Shown here: one piece after another, positions 1 to 9,682 of the stretch | Layout of the letters: each line of letters starts with the position of its first letter | Numbering within the stretch: position 1 is the stretch's first letter | Source: Leptolyngbya sp. 'hensonii' | GTDB lineage: Bacteria > Cyanobacteriota > Cyanobacteriia > GCF-001939115 | Assembly (NCBI RefSeq): GCF_001939115.1 | Contig: NZ_MQTZ01000011.1 | Location: forward strand, 10-60,862 | Length of the DNA: 60,853 nt | Reading direction: 5' to 3' | The notes under the pieces: model-generated | Told to the model about the DNA's origin: nothing | The model's database searches: none | The model's input: only the letters and a program-made list of their open reading frames with translations | Position numbers and translations under genes: made by a program

Positions 1-273
1 GGGGGGCGGTGGATTTAATTCTGGTTGGTTGAACGGATGCCCGTCGATCGGAACACCGGGTTGAGGCGGTGGCCGGTTGGGATTGGGGAAGCGGTTGCGA
101 TCGGGTGGGGGCAGGGGCTGAACCTGCTGCTGGCGAGGGGGTTGAAACGGTCCCTGGGGTGGAGCGGGAAGACGGGGAGGGGTCAGTGCGGTCACCAGCG
201 CAATCACCAGAAGAATCCACTCCAGGTAGAGTAGCAACCGAATCGGACGGTTATGCCAGGGTGACCATTTCAT
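1..273 (-). CDS. N-terminus of a membrane-anchored protein, cut by the left edge
   Basis: An open frame runs from an ATG at 273 on the minus strand to base 1 without a stop (91 codons). It starts MKWSPWHNRPIRLLLYLEW, followed by one hydrophobic segment (about residues 12-30), and then a very proline-, glutamine- and arginine-rich stretch to the edge. A short cytoplasmic tail, one membrane span and a proline-rich extracytoplasmic linker fit the start of a cyanobacterial sensor kinase or other anchored envelope protein. The kinase idea is an inference from the look of the N-terminus, since no catalytic part is in the window. The gene is divergent from the Spy/CpxP-like gene at 611, an arrangement seen when a sensor and a periplasmic accessory protein share a control region. 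Confidence 0.55.
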   Translation of the reverse strand, partial: MKWSPWHNRPIRLLLYLEWILLVIALVTALTPPRLPAPPQGPFQPPRQQQVQPLPPPDRNRFPNPNRPPPQPGVPIDGHPFNQPELNPPPP

Positions 274-610
274 GGATGCTGTTTTTACCTGCTCTGTGGA
301 TCGGGTTGCCCCTGGTCAAAACATGACAAACCTTGCAGCTAACATCTGCACAAATCAGAGGCTTGGATCAAAGGCTCAATTTAAATTCCAGTTTAGGGAG
401 TTATCCCCTGAAAAACGAGGGTCTAATTGCCTGAATCCTCTGGTCCTTTGGGACTAAGTGGCATCGTTCTCTGGGACCAGAAAGGGTAGGGGGGAAAGCA
501 GTCCTTCCGACTCAGTTAAGTTGGTCACAGCGATCCAGGTGAGGACAGGGGGGTCGCCCATAGGATGGGCATATCTCGCAAATCAAGCTTGTTATTCCCT
601 GGAGCATCAG
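274..610. other. Divergent intergenic region with a small hairpin
   Basis: This stretch separates the left-edge membrane protein (minus) from the Spy/CpxP-like gene (plus) and must hold both promoters. No convincing -35/-10 pair or coding frame was recognised. A perfect inverted repeat, GCCCAT-AGG-ATGGGC at 556-570, lies about 40 bases before the ATG at 611 and would sit in the plus-strand leader. Confidence 0.4.
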
Positions 611-1087
611 ATGAAACCCTTTTCCCTTCCTCTCTGGATGCCAGCTCTGCTGACCCTGCCGATCGCTAGCACTGTTGCCCTCGCCAACCCCTGCATGCCC
701 CCGGATAACCCTGGCAATCCCCCTGGAAATTTGCCCCCATCAGGAGGGAATCCATTACCCCCACCCTTGCAGCGCCTGAATCTGACTGCCGAGCAGCAGA
801 AAAAGATCCAAACCATCCTATCGGAGGAGCGCTCAGGAGCCGAAAGCCTGATGCAACAGTTGCGTCAGGCTGACGAAAAGATGAGATCGCTGCTGGCTGC
901 CAATGCCAGTGCGGATGAGCTGCGGAAGCAGAATCGAGAAGTCCAGCGGTTGCGCCAAGCCATGGATGAGCGTCGCTTTGAGGTCATGCTCAAGATGCGG
1001 GAGGTGCTGACACCAGAGCAGCGGGCCAAGCTGGCTGCCGATCGTCCCCCTGGCCCGCCCCAGCCCCCAGCCCCTCCGGCTCCATAG
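611..1087 (+). CDS. Spy/CpxP-like periplasmic protein (LTxxQ family)
   Basis: This protein of 158 residues has a signal peptide (about residues 1-25, ending near TVALA), a Pro/Gly-rich spacer, and then a helical domain with two LTxxQ-type motifs, LTAEQQKK and LTPEQRAK, that mark the Spy/CpxP family. The tail is again Pro-rich. Family members are periplasmic chaperones or stress sensors, often tied to envelope or metal stress two-component systems. The ATG at 611 is chosen because it directly precedes the signal peptide; the frame is open upstream but shows no protein-like sequence. The left-edge gene is divergent and may be the partner sensor (inference). A metal-binding role is not supported, because there is no His or Cys cluster. 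Confidence 0.75.
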   Translation: MKPFSLPLWMPALLTLPIASTVALANPCMPPDNPGNPPGNLPPSGGNPLPPPLQRLNLTAEQQKKIQTILSEERSGAESLMQQLRQADEKMRSLLAANASADELRKQNREVQRLRQAMDERRFEVMLKMREVLTPEQRAKLAADRPPGPPQPPAPPAP

Positions 1088-1218
1088 GACAAGCCTTGCA
1101 GATCAACATGTGACGGTGCTCCCTGTGTAAGACCAATTCCTGACTGGCGCAGACCCGATCTCCATTGGGCAGAGATCGGTCGCGCCCCTATCCCGAAACC
1201 CTGATCAAGGAATAACTC

Positions 1219-1500
1219 ATGAGAACACTTCTAGGACCGAATCAAACTGCCGTGACCGTTTTTAGTTCTCTGCAAGTCAAGGAAGATGGCTTTGCCTTCG
1301 ATCCGACCACAGGAGACAGTTACCTGTTGAATCCTACCGGACAGGAAGTCTTGCGCCTTTTGCAACAGGGCCACAGCCCCCACAAAATTGCGATAACTCT
1401 GGTGCAGACGCTTGGTGTGGCCCAGGGAATCGCTGAGCGCGATGTTACAGATTTTGTCCAACAGCTCACCCTCTTAGGGGTCATTGGAGTTAACCGATGA
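1219..1500 (+). CDS. PqqD-like peptide-binding protein
   Basis: A protein of 93 residues with the PqqD/RRE-like pattern: an N-terminal beta stretch (VKEDGFAFDPTTGDSYLLN), the conserved NPTGQEVLRLL turn-helix, then GHSPHKIAITL and a final Asp-Val-x-x-Phe-x-x-x-Leu helix. PqqD domains bind precursor or carrier peptides and hand them to modifying enzymes in RiPP-type pathways. Here no radical SAM enzyme or protease adjoins it. Its stop overlaps the ATG of the ATP-grasp gene (ATGA at 1497-1500), so the two are translationally coupled and the likely client is that ligase. No precursor peptide of obvious type was seen upstream (1088-1218). It is the first gene of the four-gene operon ending at 6068. 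Confidence 0.75.
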   Translation: MRTLLGPNQTAVTVFSSLQVKEDGFAFDPTTGDSYLLNPTGQEVLRLLQQGHSPHKIAITLVQTLGVAQGIAERDVTDFVQQLTLLGVIGVNR

Positions 1501-2534
1501 AACCCCTGACGATCGCCGTGACTGGTATTAACGCTGTGGATAATCCCGGTCCCGGGACCGGAGTTGCCCGCAGCCTGCGGGAAGCCCAATTGCCCATGCA
1601 AATCCTGGGATTGGCCTACGATGTGATGGAACCGGGTCTGTACATGGATTGGCTCTTCGATCGCCGCTTCATCATGCCCTATCCCTCGGCTGAACCTGAT
1701 CTATTGCTAGAACGGTTGGAGCAGATTCAACAGCAGGTCGGCCTCGACTGTGTGATTCCCAACTTTGATCTGGAACTACCCCTCTATATTCGCTGTGGTG
1801 AAGCGCTGCAGGCTATGGGCATCCACACCTATCTGCCCACCAAGGAACAGTTTTCCCTGCGGCATAAGGCTCGCCTTGTGGAAGCGGTGGCTGCTTTTGG
1901 GGGACATACCCCCCGGACCTTCACCGCCAGTTCGATCGGAGAACTGCGGGATGCAGCGGTGGAACTGGGGTTTCCCCTGATGATCAAGGGGCCATACTAC
2001 CAAGCTTATCGGGTGACAAACCAGGCAGAATTGCTACGCCATTTCCATGCCCTGGCGGCGGAATGGGGCTATCCCATCATCCTGCAGCAGATTGTCATCG
2101 GGACGGAACTGAACCTGGTGGGCGTGGGCGATGGGGCCGGTGGCCATCTGGGTCTGGTTGCCATTAAGAAGATGGGCACGACCGATCTGGGCAAGATCTG
2201 GAGCGGGGTGACGATCGACCATCCCGGCTTGCTGGCCACGGCTGAAGCCTTTCTGCGCCATACCCGCTGGCGAGGCCCCTTTGAACTGGAGTGCATTGCC
2301 GATCGGGACGGACGCATCGACCTGATTGAGATTAATCCCCGCTTCCCCGCCTGGACTTACTTTGCGACAGGGGTGGGGGTAAACCTGCCCGCCCGACTGG
2401 TGGGGGCTGCCTTGGGCCTGCCCCTGCCCCCCATCCCATCCTATGAAGCTGGGAAGTTTCTCATGCGCTACACCTACGAAATTGTGACGGATACGGCTCC
2501 TCTACAAACCCTCGTGACTCTGGGAGAGAGATAA
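1497..2534 (+). CDS. ATP-grasp ligase of unknown substrate (CarB/biotin-carboxylase-like)
   Basis: A protein of 345 residues. It opens with a nucleotide-binding-like N-terminus (TGINAVDNPGPGTGVARSL), then a preATP-grasp lobe, and an ATP-grasp core containing GFPLMIKGPYY (ATP-binding lysine strand) and LIEINPRFPAW, whose Glu and Asn are the usual Mg-ATP ligands. ATP-grasp enzymes activate a carboxylate as an acyl phosphate and join it to an amine or thiol. It lacks the tandem domains of carbamoyl-phosphate synthase and the BC-C domain of biotin carboxylase, so it is a stand-alone ligase. It overlaps the PqqD-like gene by 4 bases and sits one base before the PLP decarboxylase, which suggests that a carboxylate is ligated to an amine made by the next gene (inference). 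Confidence 0.8.
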   Translation: MKPLTIAVTGINAVDNPGPGTGVARSLREAQLPMQILGLAYDVMEPGLYMDWLFDRRFIMPYPSAEPDLLLERLEQIQQQVGLDCVIPNFDLELPLYIRCGEALQAMGIHTYLPTKEQFSLRHKARLVEAVAAFGGHTPRTFTASSIGELRDAAVELGFPLMIKGPYYQAYRVTNQAELLRHFHALAAEWGYPIILQQIVIGTELNLVGVGDGAGGHLGLVAIKKMGTTDLGKIWSGVTIDHPGLLATAEAFLRHTRWRGPFELECIADRDGRIDLIEINPRFPAWTYFATGVGVNLPARLVGAALGLPLPPIPSYEAGKFLMRYTYEIVTDTAPLQTLVTLGER

Positions 2535-2535
2535 G

Positions 2536-3909
2536 ATGCAAGCTTACGCCAAGCCAGTCATTCACAAGTTACACAGTGGCACGATGAACAAGTTCGCAGG
2601 GGCTGCTCCCCGGCAGCGTCGTGTCCGATCGGAAATTGCAGGGGTGCCGGTAGAGGAGCTGGTGCAGCGGTTTGGGTCGCCCCTGTTTGTTTACTCGGAA
2701 CGAACCCTGCGGCGACAGTTCCGCACGATTCGTAACGCCTTTGCCACCCGCTATCCCGAAGTTACCTTCGGCTGGTCCTACAAAACCAACTACCTGAAAG
2801 CCATCTGTGCCATTCTGCATCAGGAGGGGGCGATGGCTGAACTGGTTTCTAAGATGGAGTACGACAAGGCGAAGGTCCTGGGGGTTCCTGGCCAGCAAAT
2901 CATCTGGAATGGTCCCCATAAGCCCTTTGATGCCCTGGAAGCAGCGGTGCGGGATGGGGTGACGATCAACATCGATCACCTGGATGAGGTGGAGGATCTA
3001 GAGGCGATCGCAACCCGTCTGGGGCGGCCTCTCGAGGTGGGCATGCGCCTGAATCTGGATTCAGGCATTCAGCCTTGTTGGTCCCGCTTTGGTTTTAACC
3101 TGGAGTCGGGTCAGGCTATGGATGTGGTGCAGCGGTTAGTGGATGGGGGTAAATTGCGGCTGGTGGGGCTGCATTGCCACATTGGCACCTTCATCATGGA
3201 CCCCCAGGCTTATGCCCAGCAGGTAGAGAAGATGGTGCAGTTTGGCTATGACGTGGAAGCCCGTTGGGGCTGGCGGATGAATTATCTTGATATTGGTGGG
3301 GGCTTTCCCTCCCGCAGTCGCCTCAAGGGGGTCTACCATGCGGCGGATGTGGTGCTGCCCTCGATCGACGACTATGCCGATGCCATCTGTGATACCCTCT
3401 GGCGGACCCTGAAACCGGGTCACCGGCCCCGCCTGATCATTGAATCGGGCCGGGCGGTGATCGATGAGGCCGGGTCCTTGATTACCAGTATCTGTGGTAC
3501 GAAACGATTACCCAATGGCACACCGGCTTATGTCATGGATGCGGGTGTGAATCTCCTGTTTACGGCCTTTTGGTATCGCTTTGATATCGCTATGGCCCGC
3601 GCCATTCCCGGTCCCTGTGAGATTTCGGTCCTCTATGGTCCCCTCTGCATGAATATCGATGTGGTGGATGAGGGAATTTCCCTGCCGCCGCTTTCTCGGG
3701 GCGATCGGCTAGTGGTTTCAACGGTCGGGGCTTACAACAATACCCAGTGGCTCCAGTTCATTGAGTATCGGCCCAATGTGGTGCTGGTGACAGAGGCGGG
3801 TGAGGTGGAGCTGATCCGATCGGCAGAAGACCTGAGCGATCTGGATCGACGGGAGCATCTTCCCTCCCATCTGGCCACCCGATCGGGGATGGAGAGTCAG
3901 CCATGCTAG
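2536..3909 (+). CDS. PLP-dependent fold-III decarboxylase, LysA-like but divergent
   Basis: A protein of 457 residues, alanine-racemase fold type III decarboxylase. Lys83 in the SYKTN motif takes the place of the PLP lysine of LysA; HCHIGTF, DIGGGFPS and IIESGR follow the LysA order (PLP phosphate and substrate sites). The C-terminal motif of meso-diaminopimelate decarboxylases (CESGD) is here CMNID, and the GAY motif is followed by NNTQW. So the catalytic Cys and Asp survive while the residues that read the D-centre of diaminopimelate have changed. It is probably a decarboxylase for another amino acid rather than the housekeeping lysA. The ATG at 2536 lies one base after the ATP-grasp stop; Met17 (2584) is a possible alternative. 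It overlaps the next gene by 7 bases. Confidence 0.8.
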   Translation: MQAYAKPVIHKLHSGTMNKFAGAAPRQRRVRSEIAGVPVEELVQRFGSPLFVYSERTLRRQFRTIRNAFATRYPEVTFGWSYKTNYLKAICAILHQEGAMAELVSKMEYDKAKVLGVPGQQIIWNGPHKPFDALEAAVRDGVTINIDHLDEVEDLEAIATRLGRPLEVGMRLNLDSGIQPCWSRFGFNLESGQAMDVVQRLVDGGKLRLVGLHCHIGTFIMDPQAYAQQVEKMVQFGYDVEARWGWRMNYLDIGGGFPSRSRLKGVYHAADVVLPSIDDYADAICDTLWRTLKPGHRPRLIIESGRAVIDEAGSLITSICGTKRLPNGTPAYVMDAGVNLLFTAFWYRFDIAMARAIPGPCEISVLYGPLCMNIDVVDEGISLPPLSRGDRLVVSTVGAYNNTQWLQFIEYRPNVVLVTEAGEVELIRSAEDLSDLDRREHLPSHLATRSGMESQPC

Positions 3910-6068
3910 ATCTGCCGATCGGCGCGTCCTCCTCAGCTCACCCGCTCTCAGGGGCACAGAGGGGGGTGCCCCCCTCGAAACAGCGATCGGTTCGATCGAT
4001 CCTCCACCCCATTGTCCAACCCCTGGGAGCGTTGCTCCAGGCGGTTTGTGCAGCCACCTCCGAAATTCTCTTCCTGCGTGGGATTCTGCCTGGTGCGCTG
4101 CTCCTCTCGGCCATGCTGCTGCAGCCCTCTGTTCTGGCTATGGGGTTGGTTGGAGTCTTTGCTGCGGTTGCCTTTGCCCGCATCACCCAATTGGGGCAGA
4201 CCTATCTGGGGCAGGGGCCATTCTTATTTAATCCCCTGCTGGCCGGACTCGGGGTCGGCTATTTGTTCCAACTCAGTCCGGCGGCCCTGTTCCTGGCTGC
4301 TGGGGCTGGGGTGCTGGCCTTTCTGCTAACCTGGGTCCTGTCCCATGTGCTCCGGACCTTCTTCTACCTGCCGGTGCTGAGCCTGCCTTTTGTGGTGGTG
4401 AGTTGGGTCGTGCATCTGGCTGCCTATCGCTATGCCGGTCTCAAAGCTGCCGTAGTGCCGGTCTATGCCTATACCATCGGTTTGCCTCTCCCGATCGAAG
4501 GCTTTCTTCGCACCCTGGGGTTGATTTTCTTCCTGCCCAATGTTTGGGTGGGTATTGTGGTGGTGGCTCTCCTCCTAGTCAATTCCCGCATCCAGTTTCT
4601 CCTGGTGTTGCTGGGCTATGCCCTGGGAACGACTGTGCGTGGGATTCTCACCGGCACCTTTGCCTATGTCTACTATGATCCGGCAGCCCTGAACTTCATG
4701 CTGGTCGCCCTGGCGATCGGTGGCTTCTATCTCCTGCCCTCACCCCGCAGTTATCTTCTAGCCGGAATCAGCGTCGCTCTGGCTGCCATCGTCGGGGAGG
4801 CCATTAGCGTCTTTTGGGCAGCGGTGGCCCTGCCGGTGCATGCCCTACCCTACAATTTGGTGACGCTGTTGTTGCTGTATCTGCTGGGGTTGGCGGGGTC
4901 TCGCTCCCTGGCCCGTTATCCTCAGGCGTCTCCAGAAAAAACCCTGGACCATGAACTGACTATCCAGCGCCGGTATCAAGGGACGGGCCGCACCCTGATG
5001 GTGCCCTTCACCGGACGGTGGGTGACCTGGCAGGGCTTTGAGGGAGCCTGGACCCATCAGGGGCTGTGGCGCTATGCTTGTGATTTCCTGATTCGGGATG
5101 ATCAAGGGCAGACCCACCGGGATGTTGGATTGCAACTGACGGACTACTATGCCTTCCAGAAGCCGGTGCTGTCCCCGATACGAGGTTGGGTGGTGCGGGT
5201 AGTGAATGACCTGCCGGACTGCGCGATCGGAACGGTGGATCAGGCCCACAATTGGGGCAATGCGGTGGTGCTCTACGATGAACGCGGGTTCTATGTGGAA
5301 ATTTCCCACTTTGCCCAGCACAGTATTGTGGTCAAGGCTGCCGATCGGGTGGAGCCGGGGACCCTATTGGGGCGCTGTGGTAACTCTGGTTATTCTCCCC
5401 AACCCCATATTCATATCCAGGTGCAGCTCCAACCCGATATTGGAGCGGCCACGGTTCCGTTCAGCTTTGTTAATCTCCTGGTGGATGGCCAGTTCCAGAC
5501 AGAATCGATTCCTGCAGTGGAGTCGGTGCTGGAGCCAGTGCGACCTGATCTGGTGCTGGCCCAGGCTATGACGTTCCCGATCGACAGTCGTCTCTCCTTC
5601 TGCAAGATGCGTCGGGGCCAGGTGGTCGGGCGGTTGGAGGTGGTGGTCAAGATGGCGGTGGATGGCTCCTTTTATCTGGATTCCGGTAAAGCCAAACTGT
5701 TCTTTGGGCGGGACGATACCGTTTTGATGTTCCATCGCATGGAGGGAGAGGATCCCTGGTTGCGGCTCCTCTGGCTGGCTGTTCCCCGCCTGCCCCTCAT
5801 CCGGCAGGTGGGCCATGCCTGGCAGGACTATCTGCCCATCAGTACCGTGAGCGGTGGTTTCCCCTGTCTTCTGTATCAGTTCGCCAGCGCCTTCTGGCCC
5901 CAACTGGCCTCTGTTTCGTATCAGGGGTATTGGGAAACGAATGAGACCCTGACGGGCAGATTGCAATTGCCTGGGACTCGACAGACCCTGTCCACGTCTG
6001 TGATCTTTGCGTCTACTGGGGAATGGTTGAAGGTGGGGGTGGGCGATCTCGCCCTGATGTTGATTTAA
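3903..6068 (+). CDS. Urea-transporter-like membrane domain fused to an M23 peptidase domain
   Basis: A protein of 721 residues. After a basic tail, residues of about 45-345 form some ten hydrophobic segments in the style of the urea transporter (UT) family, with the GQGPFLFNPLLAGLGVGY stretch typical of that fold. A second part (about 370-560) is an M23/LytM-like module: RYACDF supplies the Asp, GWVVRVVND and GNAVVLY the beta core, and PHIHIQVQ the HxH metal motif. The first metal His is not in the usual HxxxD spacing, so activity is uncertain. The last 150 residues are beta-rich and unrecognised. The ATG overlaps the decarboxylase stop. A channel for a small amide or amine coupled to a wall- or peptide-cleaving domain is implied by the domains, not proven. 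Confidence 0.75.
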   Translation: MLDLPIGASSSAHPLSGAQRGVPPSKQRSVRSILHPIVQPLGALLQAVCAATSEILFLRGILPGALLLSAMLLQPSVLAMGLVGVFAAVAFARITQLGQTYLGQGPFLFNPLLAGLGVGYLFQLSPAALFLAAGAGVLAFLLTWVLSHVLRTFFYLPVLSLPFVVVSWVVHLAAYRYAGLKAAVVPVYAYTIGLPLPIEGFLRTLGLIFFLPNVWVGIVVVALLLVNSRIQFLLVLLGYALGTTVRGILTGTFAYVYYDPAALNFMLVALAIGGFYLLPSPRSYLLAGISVALAAIVGEAISVFWAAVALPVHALPYNLVTLLLLYLLGLAGSRSLARYPQASPEKTLDHELTIQRRYQGTGRTLMVPFTGRWVTWQGFEGAWTHQGLWRYACDFLIRDDQGQTHRDVGLQLTDYYAFQKPVLSPIRGWVVRVVNDLPDCAIGTVDQAHNWGNAVVLYDERGFYVEISHFAQHSIVVKAADRVEPGTLLGRCGNSGYSPQPHIHIQVQLQPDIGAATVPFSFVNLLVDGQFQTESIPAVESVLEPVRPDLVLAQAMTFPIDSRLSFCKMRRGQVVGRLEVVVKMAVDGSFYLDSGKAKLFFGRDDTVLMFHRMEGEDPWLRLLWLAVPRLPLIRQVGHAWQDYLPISTVSGGFPCLLYQFASAFWPQLASVSYQGYWETNETLTGRLQLPGTRQTLSTSVIFASTGEWLKVGVGDLALMLI

Positions 6069-6071
6069 CAG

Positions 6072-6095
6072 GCCGTTGCCTGGACAGGCAACGGC
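6072..6095. terminator. Hairpin between convergent genes
   Basis: A perfect 10-bp inverted repeat (GCCGTTGCCT, loop GGAC, AGGCAACGGC) fills the 28-base gap between the convergent UT-M23 gene and the REC-kinase gene. No clear T-run follows on either strand, so it may work as a two-way terminator without a strong U-tract. Confidence 0.6.
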
Positions 6096-6096
6096 T

Positions 6097-7173
6097 CTAC
6101 AATTCCACAATAAAAACCGATCCTCGGGGTTGATTGTCTTCAACGAAAATGCTACCGCCATGGGCTTCGATCGCCATTTTGCAAAACGCCAGTCCCAAAC
6201 CAGTTTGGGGAGCTCCCCTGATAATGCTGCCAATATCAAACTTGTCAAAGATCTGTTGGCGGAGCTCTTTACTGACGCCTGGTCCCAAATCTGCGACAGA
6301 AATTCTGGTCTGTTTATCAACCGGGTAGTCAATTTTGAGGGTTACCTGACTGCCGGAAGGGGAGAACTTGATGGCGTTGGAGAGTAAATTATCAAAAATC
6401 CGTCTAAAAATAGGGCTGTCAATGAATACAGTGTGCTCAACCTTGGGCAGGTCGTTAATCAGTTGGATATTTTTTTGAGCCGCGATCGCCTCAAAATCTT
6501 CAAGGGCCATGCTGGCAATGATCCGCAGATCTGCTGGCAGCAAATTTAGATCCATTTTGCCAGATTCCAATTTGGCCATGATCAGTAGGCTGTCAATTAA
6601 AGACTGCAACTGCTGCCCGGCAATTCCAATCTGTTGTATTTTCCGGAGCGGTTTTTCATCCAGTCCCAGCAGTTTCAGAAACTCACAGGATAGGGTGATG
6701 CTGGAAAGAGGATTTCGCAGGTCATGCACAATCATATTGACCAGATCTTCGCGCACCTGCATGAGGGTTTTTAAGGCATCATACTGTTGCTTGATCCGCA
6801 GCATGGAACGAACCCTGGCCCGTAATTCAACCCCGTTCACCGGTTTGCTCACAAAGTCATCGGCACCAGAATCGAGGCATTGGGCCAGGTCTTCCTTGGT
6901 GTTCAGGGCCGTGACCATGATGACGGGAATGTGTTGCAATTGCGGTTGAGCTTTAATGTGTCGGCAGACCTCAAAGCCATTGAGTCCTGGCATCATGACA
7001 TCCAGCAAAATAACATCGGGCTGGTGCTGTTCCAGATAGGCTAAGGCCTCGCTCCCATTGGGGACGTAACTCAATTGGTAGGACTCTTTAAACAGAAGAA
7101 TCTCGATAACGTCAAAGTTACCTGGTTCGTCATCCACAATCAGTAAAGAAATGGGCGGATTTTCTGGACTCAT
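6097..7173 (-). CDS. Response regulator-histidine kinase hybrid (REC-HisKA-HATPase)
   Basis: A protein of 358 residues. The N-terminal receiver domain (about 8-125) has the acidic pair in LLIVDDEPGN, the phospho-Asp in VILLDVMMPG and Lys in FVSKPVNG. HisKA follows with an intact H-box (MIVHDLRNPLSSI, about residue 150), then HATPase_c with NLLSNAIKFSP, DLGPG and TGLGLAF boxes, all complete. With no transmembrane or sensor domain, it is a cytoplasmic kinase whose input is phosphorylation of its own receiver. This layout is common in cyanobacterial phosphorelays. An Rcp1-like regulator lies 279 bases upstream on the same strand and could feed the same relay (inference). Confidence 0.9.
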   Translation of the reverse strand: MSPENPPISLLIVDDEPGNFDVIEILLFKESYQLSYVPNGSEALAYLEQHQPDVILLDVMMPGLNGFEVCRHIKAQPQLQHIPVIMVTALNTKEDLAQCLDSGADDFVSKPVNGVELRARVRSMLRIKQQYDALKTLMQVREDLVNMIVHDLRNPLSSITLSCEFLKLLGLDEKPLRKIQQIGIAGQQLQSLIDSLLIMAKLESGKMDLNLLPADLRIIASMALEDFEAIAAQKNIQLINDLPKVEHTVFIDSPIFRRIFDNLLSNAIKFSPSGSQVTLKIDYPVDKQTRISVADLGPGVSKELRQQIFDKFDIGSIIRGAPQTGLGLAFCKMAIEAHGGSIFVEDNQPRGSVFIVEL

Positions 7174-7452
7174 GATTGCAGGGGTGATTTACACTATCCA
7201 AACAAGGATTTCAAATGACGGAGATCACCAGAGGCGTCACTGCCTTGCTGCATTCATTTTTCCCACTCCAGTGCTATTCCTAGCACAGCTATCAACTGAA
7301 CGCGGGGCAGCAACACCAGAAAAGAACAATGAGGTGTCCAGATTCAGAATGCAATTTTTCTCCTGACTTCTGCCTCCCTTCCATCGCCCCCTGTCCCAGC
7401 TTAAATCAGCAGGGGCTAATCCTGTAAAAAAAATTGCTGGAAAAATAAAATA

Positions 7453-7902
7453 CTAGGAGAGGGAGGCGGCTGTCGGGAGGAGAGTTGTTTCAAACCAGTA
7501 GTGAAAAAGATCGCGGATGGTCCGTTTTAGCTCTTGAGCTCCCATGGGCTTGAGGACATAACTGTTGGCACCGTAGTGATAACAGATTTCCACATCCTTG
7601 GGATTGGAAGAGGTTGTCAAAACGATAATCGGAATGGTTTTAAGCTGATCCTCTTGTTTAATTTGATGAATGATGTCCCGGCCATCCGTACCGGGCAGGT
7701 TCAGATCCATCAGGATCAGGGCTGGGGGAGGTGCGTTCTTGAGGGTTGTATAGGAACCTGTACGGTATAAATAGTCCAGGGCTTCATCCCCGTCTATGAA
7801 TCTTCGAACTTCAATATCCAGCGAAAACTGACGCATGATCCGCGCTAAGGCAGCGAAATCCTCGTCGCTATCCTCAATGGCTACAATTGTTTTGCTGCTC
7901 AT
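7453..7902 (-). CDS. Rcp1-like single-domain response regulator
   Basis: A protein of 149 residues made of one receiver domain. The acidic pocket is in EDSDED, the phospho-Asp in LILMDLNLPGTDG, the switch Thr/Ser in VLTTSSNP and the conserved Lys in VLKPMG. The phrase YLYRTGSYTT and the spacing match the Rcp1 class, whose members take phosphate from phytochrome-type and related kinases in cyanobacteria. No output domain is present, so it passes phosphate or acts by protein contact. No phytochrome gene is adjacent; the REC-kinase downstream is the nearest possible partner. The 279 bases between them hold no gene and only AT-rich sequence. Confidence 0.85.
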   Translation of the reverse strand: MSSKTIVAIEDSDEDFAALARIMRQFSLDIEVRRFIDGDEALDYLYRTGSYTTLKNAPPPALILMDLNLPGTDGRDIIHQIKQEDQLKTIPIIVLTTSSNPKDVEICYHYGANSYVLKPMGAQELKRTIRDLFHYWFETTLLPTAASLS

Positions 7903-8038
7903 TAGGGTGGGTTGAATAAAAATTGGCTCCCGAGACTTGATTTTACAGCTATTCCATTGGTATGGAGAGGGAGTAGAGATGGTCCCTGGCTCGGAGATCT
8001 GTCCATCCCACCCCCTTAAAACTTGCCGTTTTGCCGGG

Positions 8039-9529
<1,491 letters not shown>

Positions 9530-9682
9530 TCAGGTTCTAAGGGACTATCTCAGCCTGATTTCAGGTCAGGCACCCCTAGCTTGGCTATTGATCCTACCAT
9601 TGAGCTATCGGGAAGCACTGAATATTCAGGAAGTCTTACAGAAATCGTCGTCAAGTTCCCTGGCTTTAGTTGTGGACCTGCG

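Noticed and set aside
25-326. Plus-strand frames at the left edge
   Set aside because: Their translations are Gly/Arg-rich and unlike proteins; the minus strand gives a start, membrane span and Pro-rich protein through the same bases.
4845-5321. Minus-strand frame inside the UT-M23 gene
   Set aside because: It shows no domain pattern; the opposite strand is clearly coding.
5364-6332. Long minus-strand frame of 322 codons over the UT-M23 gene
   Set aside because: It is rich in His/Gln/Arg as expected of a shadow frame and crosses the stop regions of two well-supported genes.
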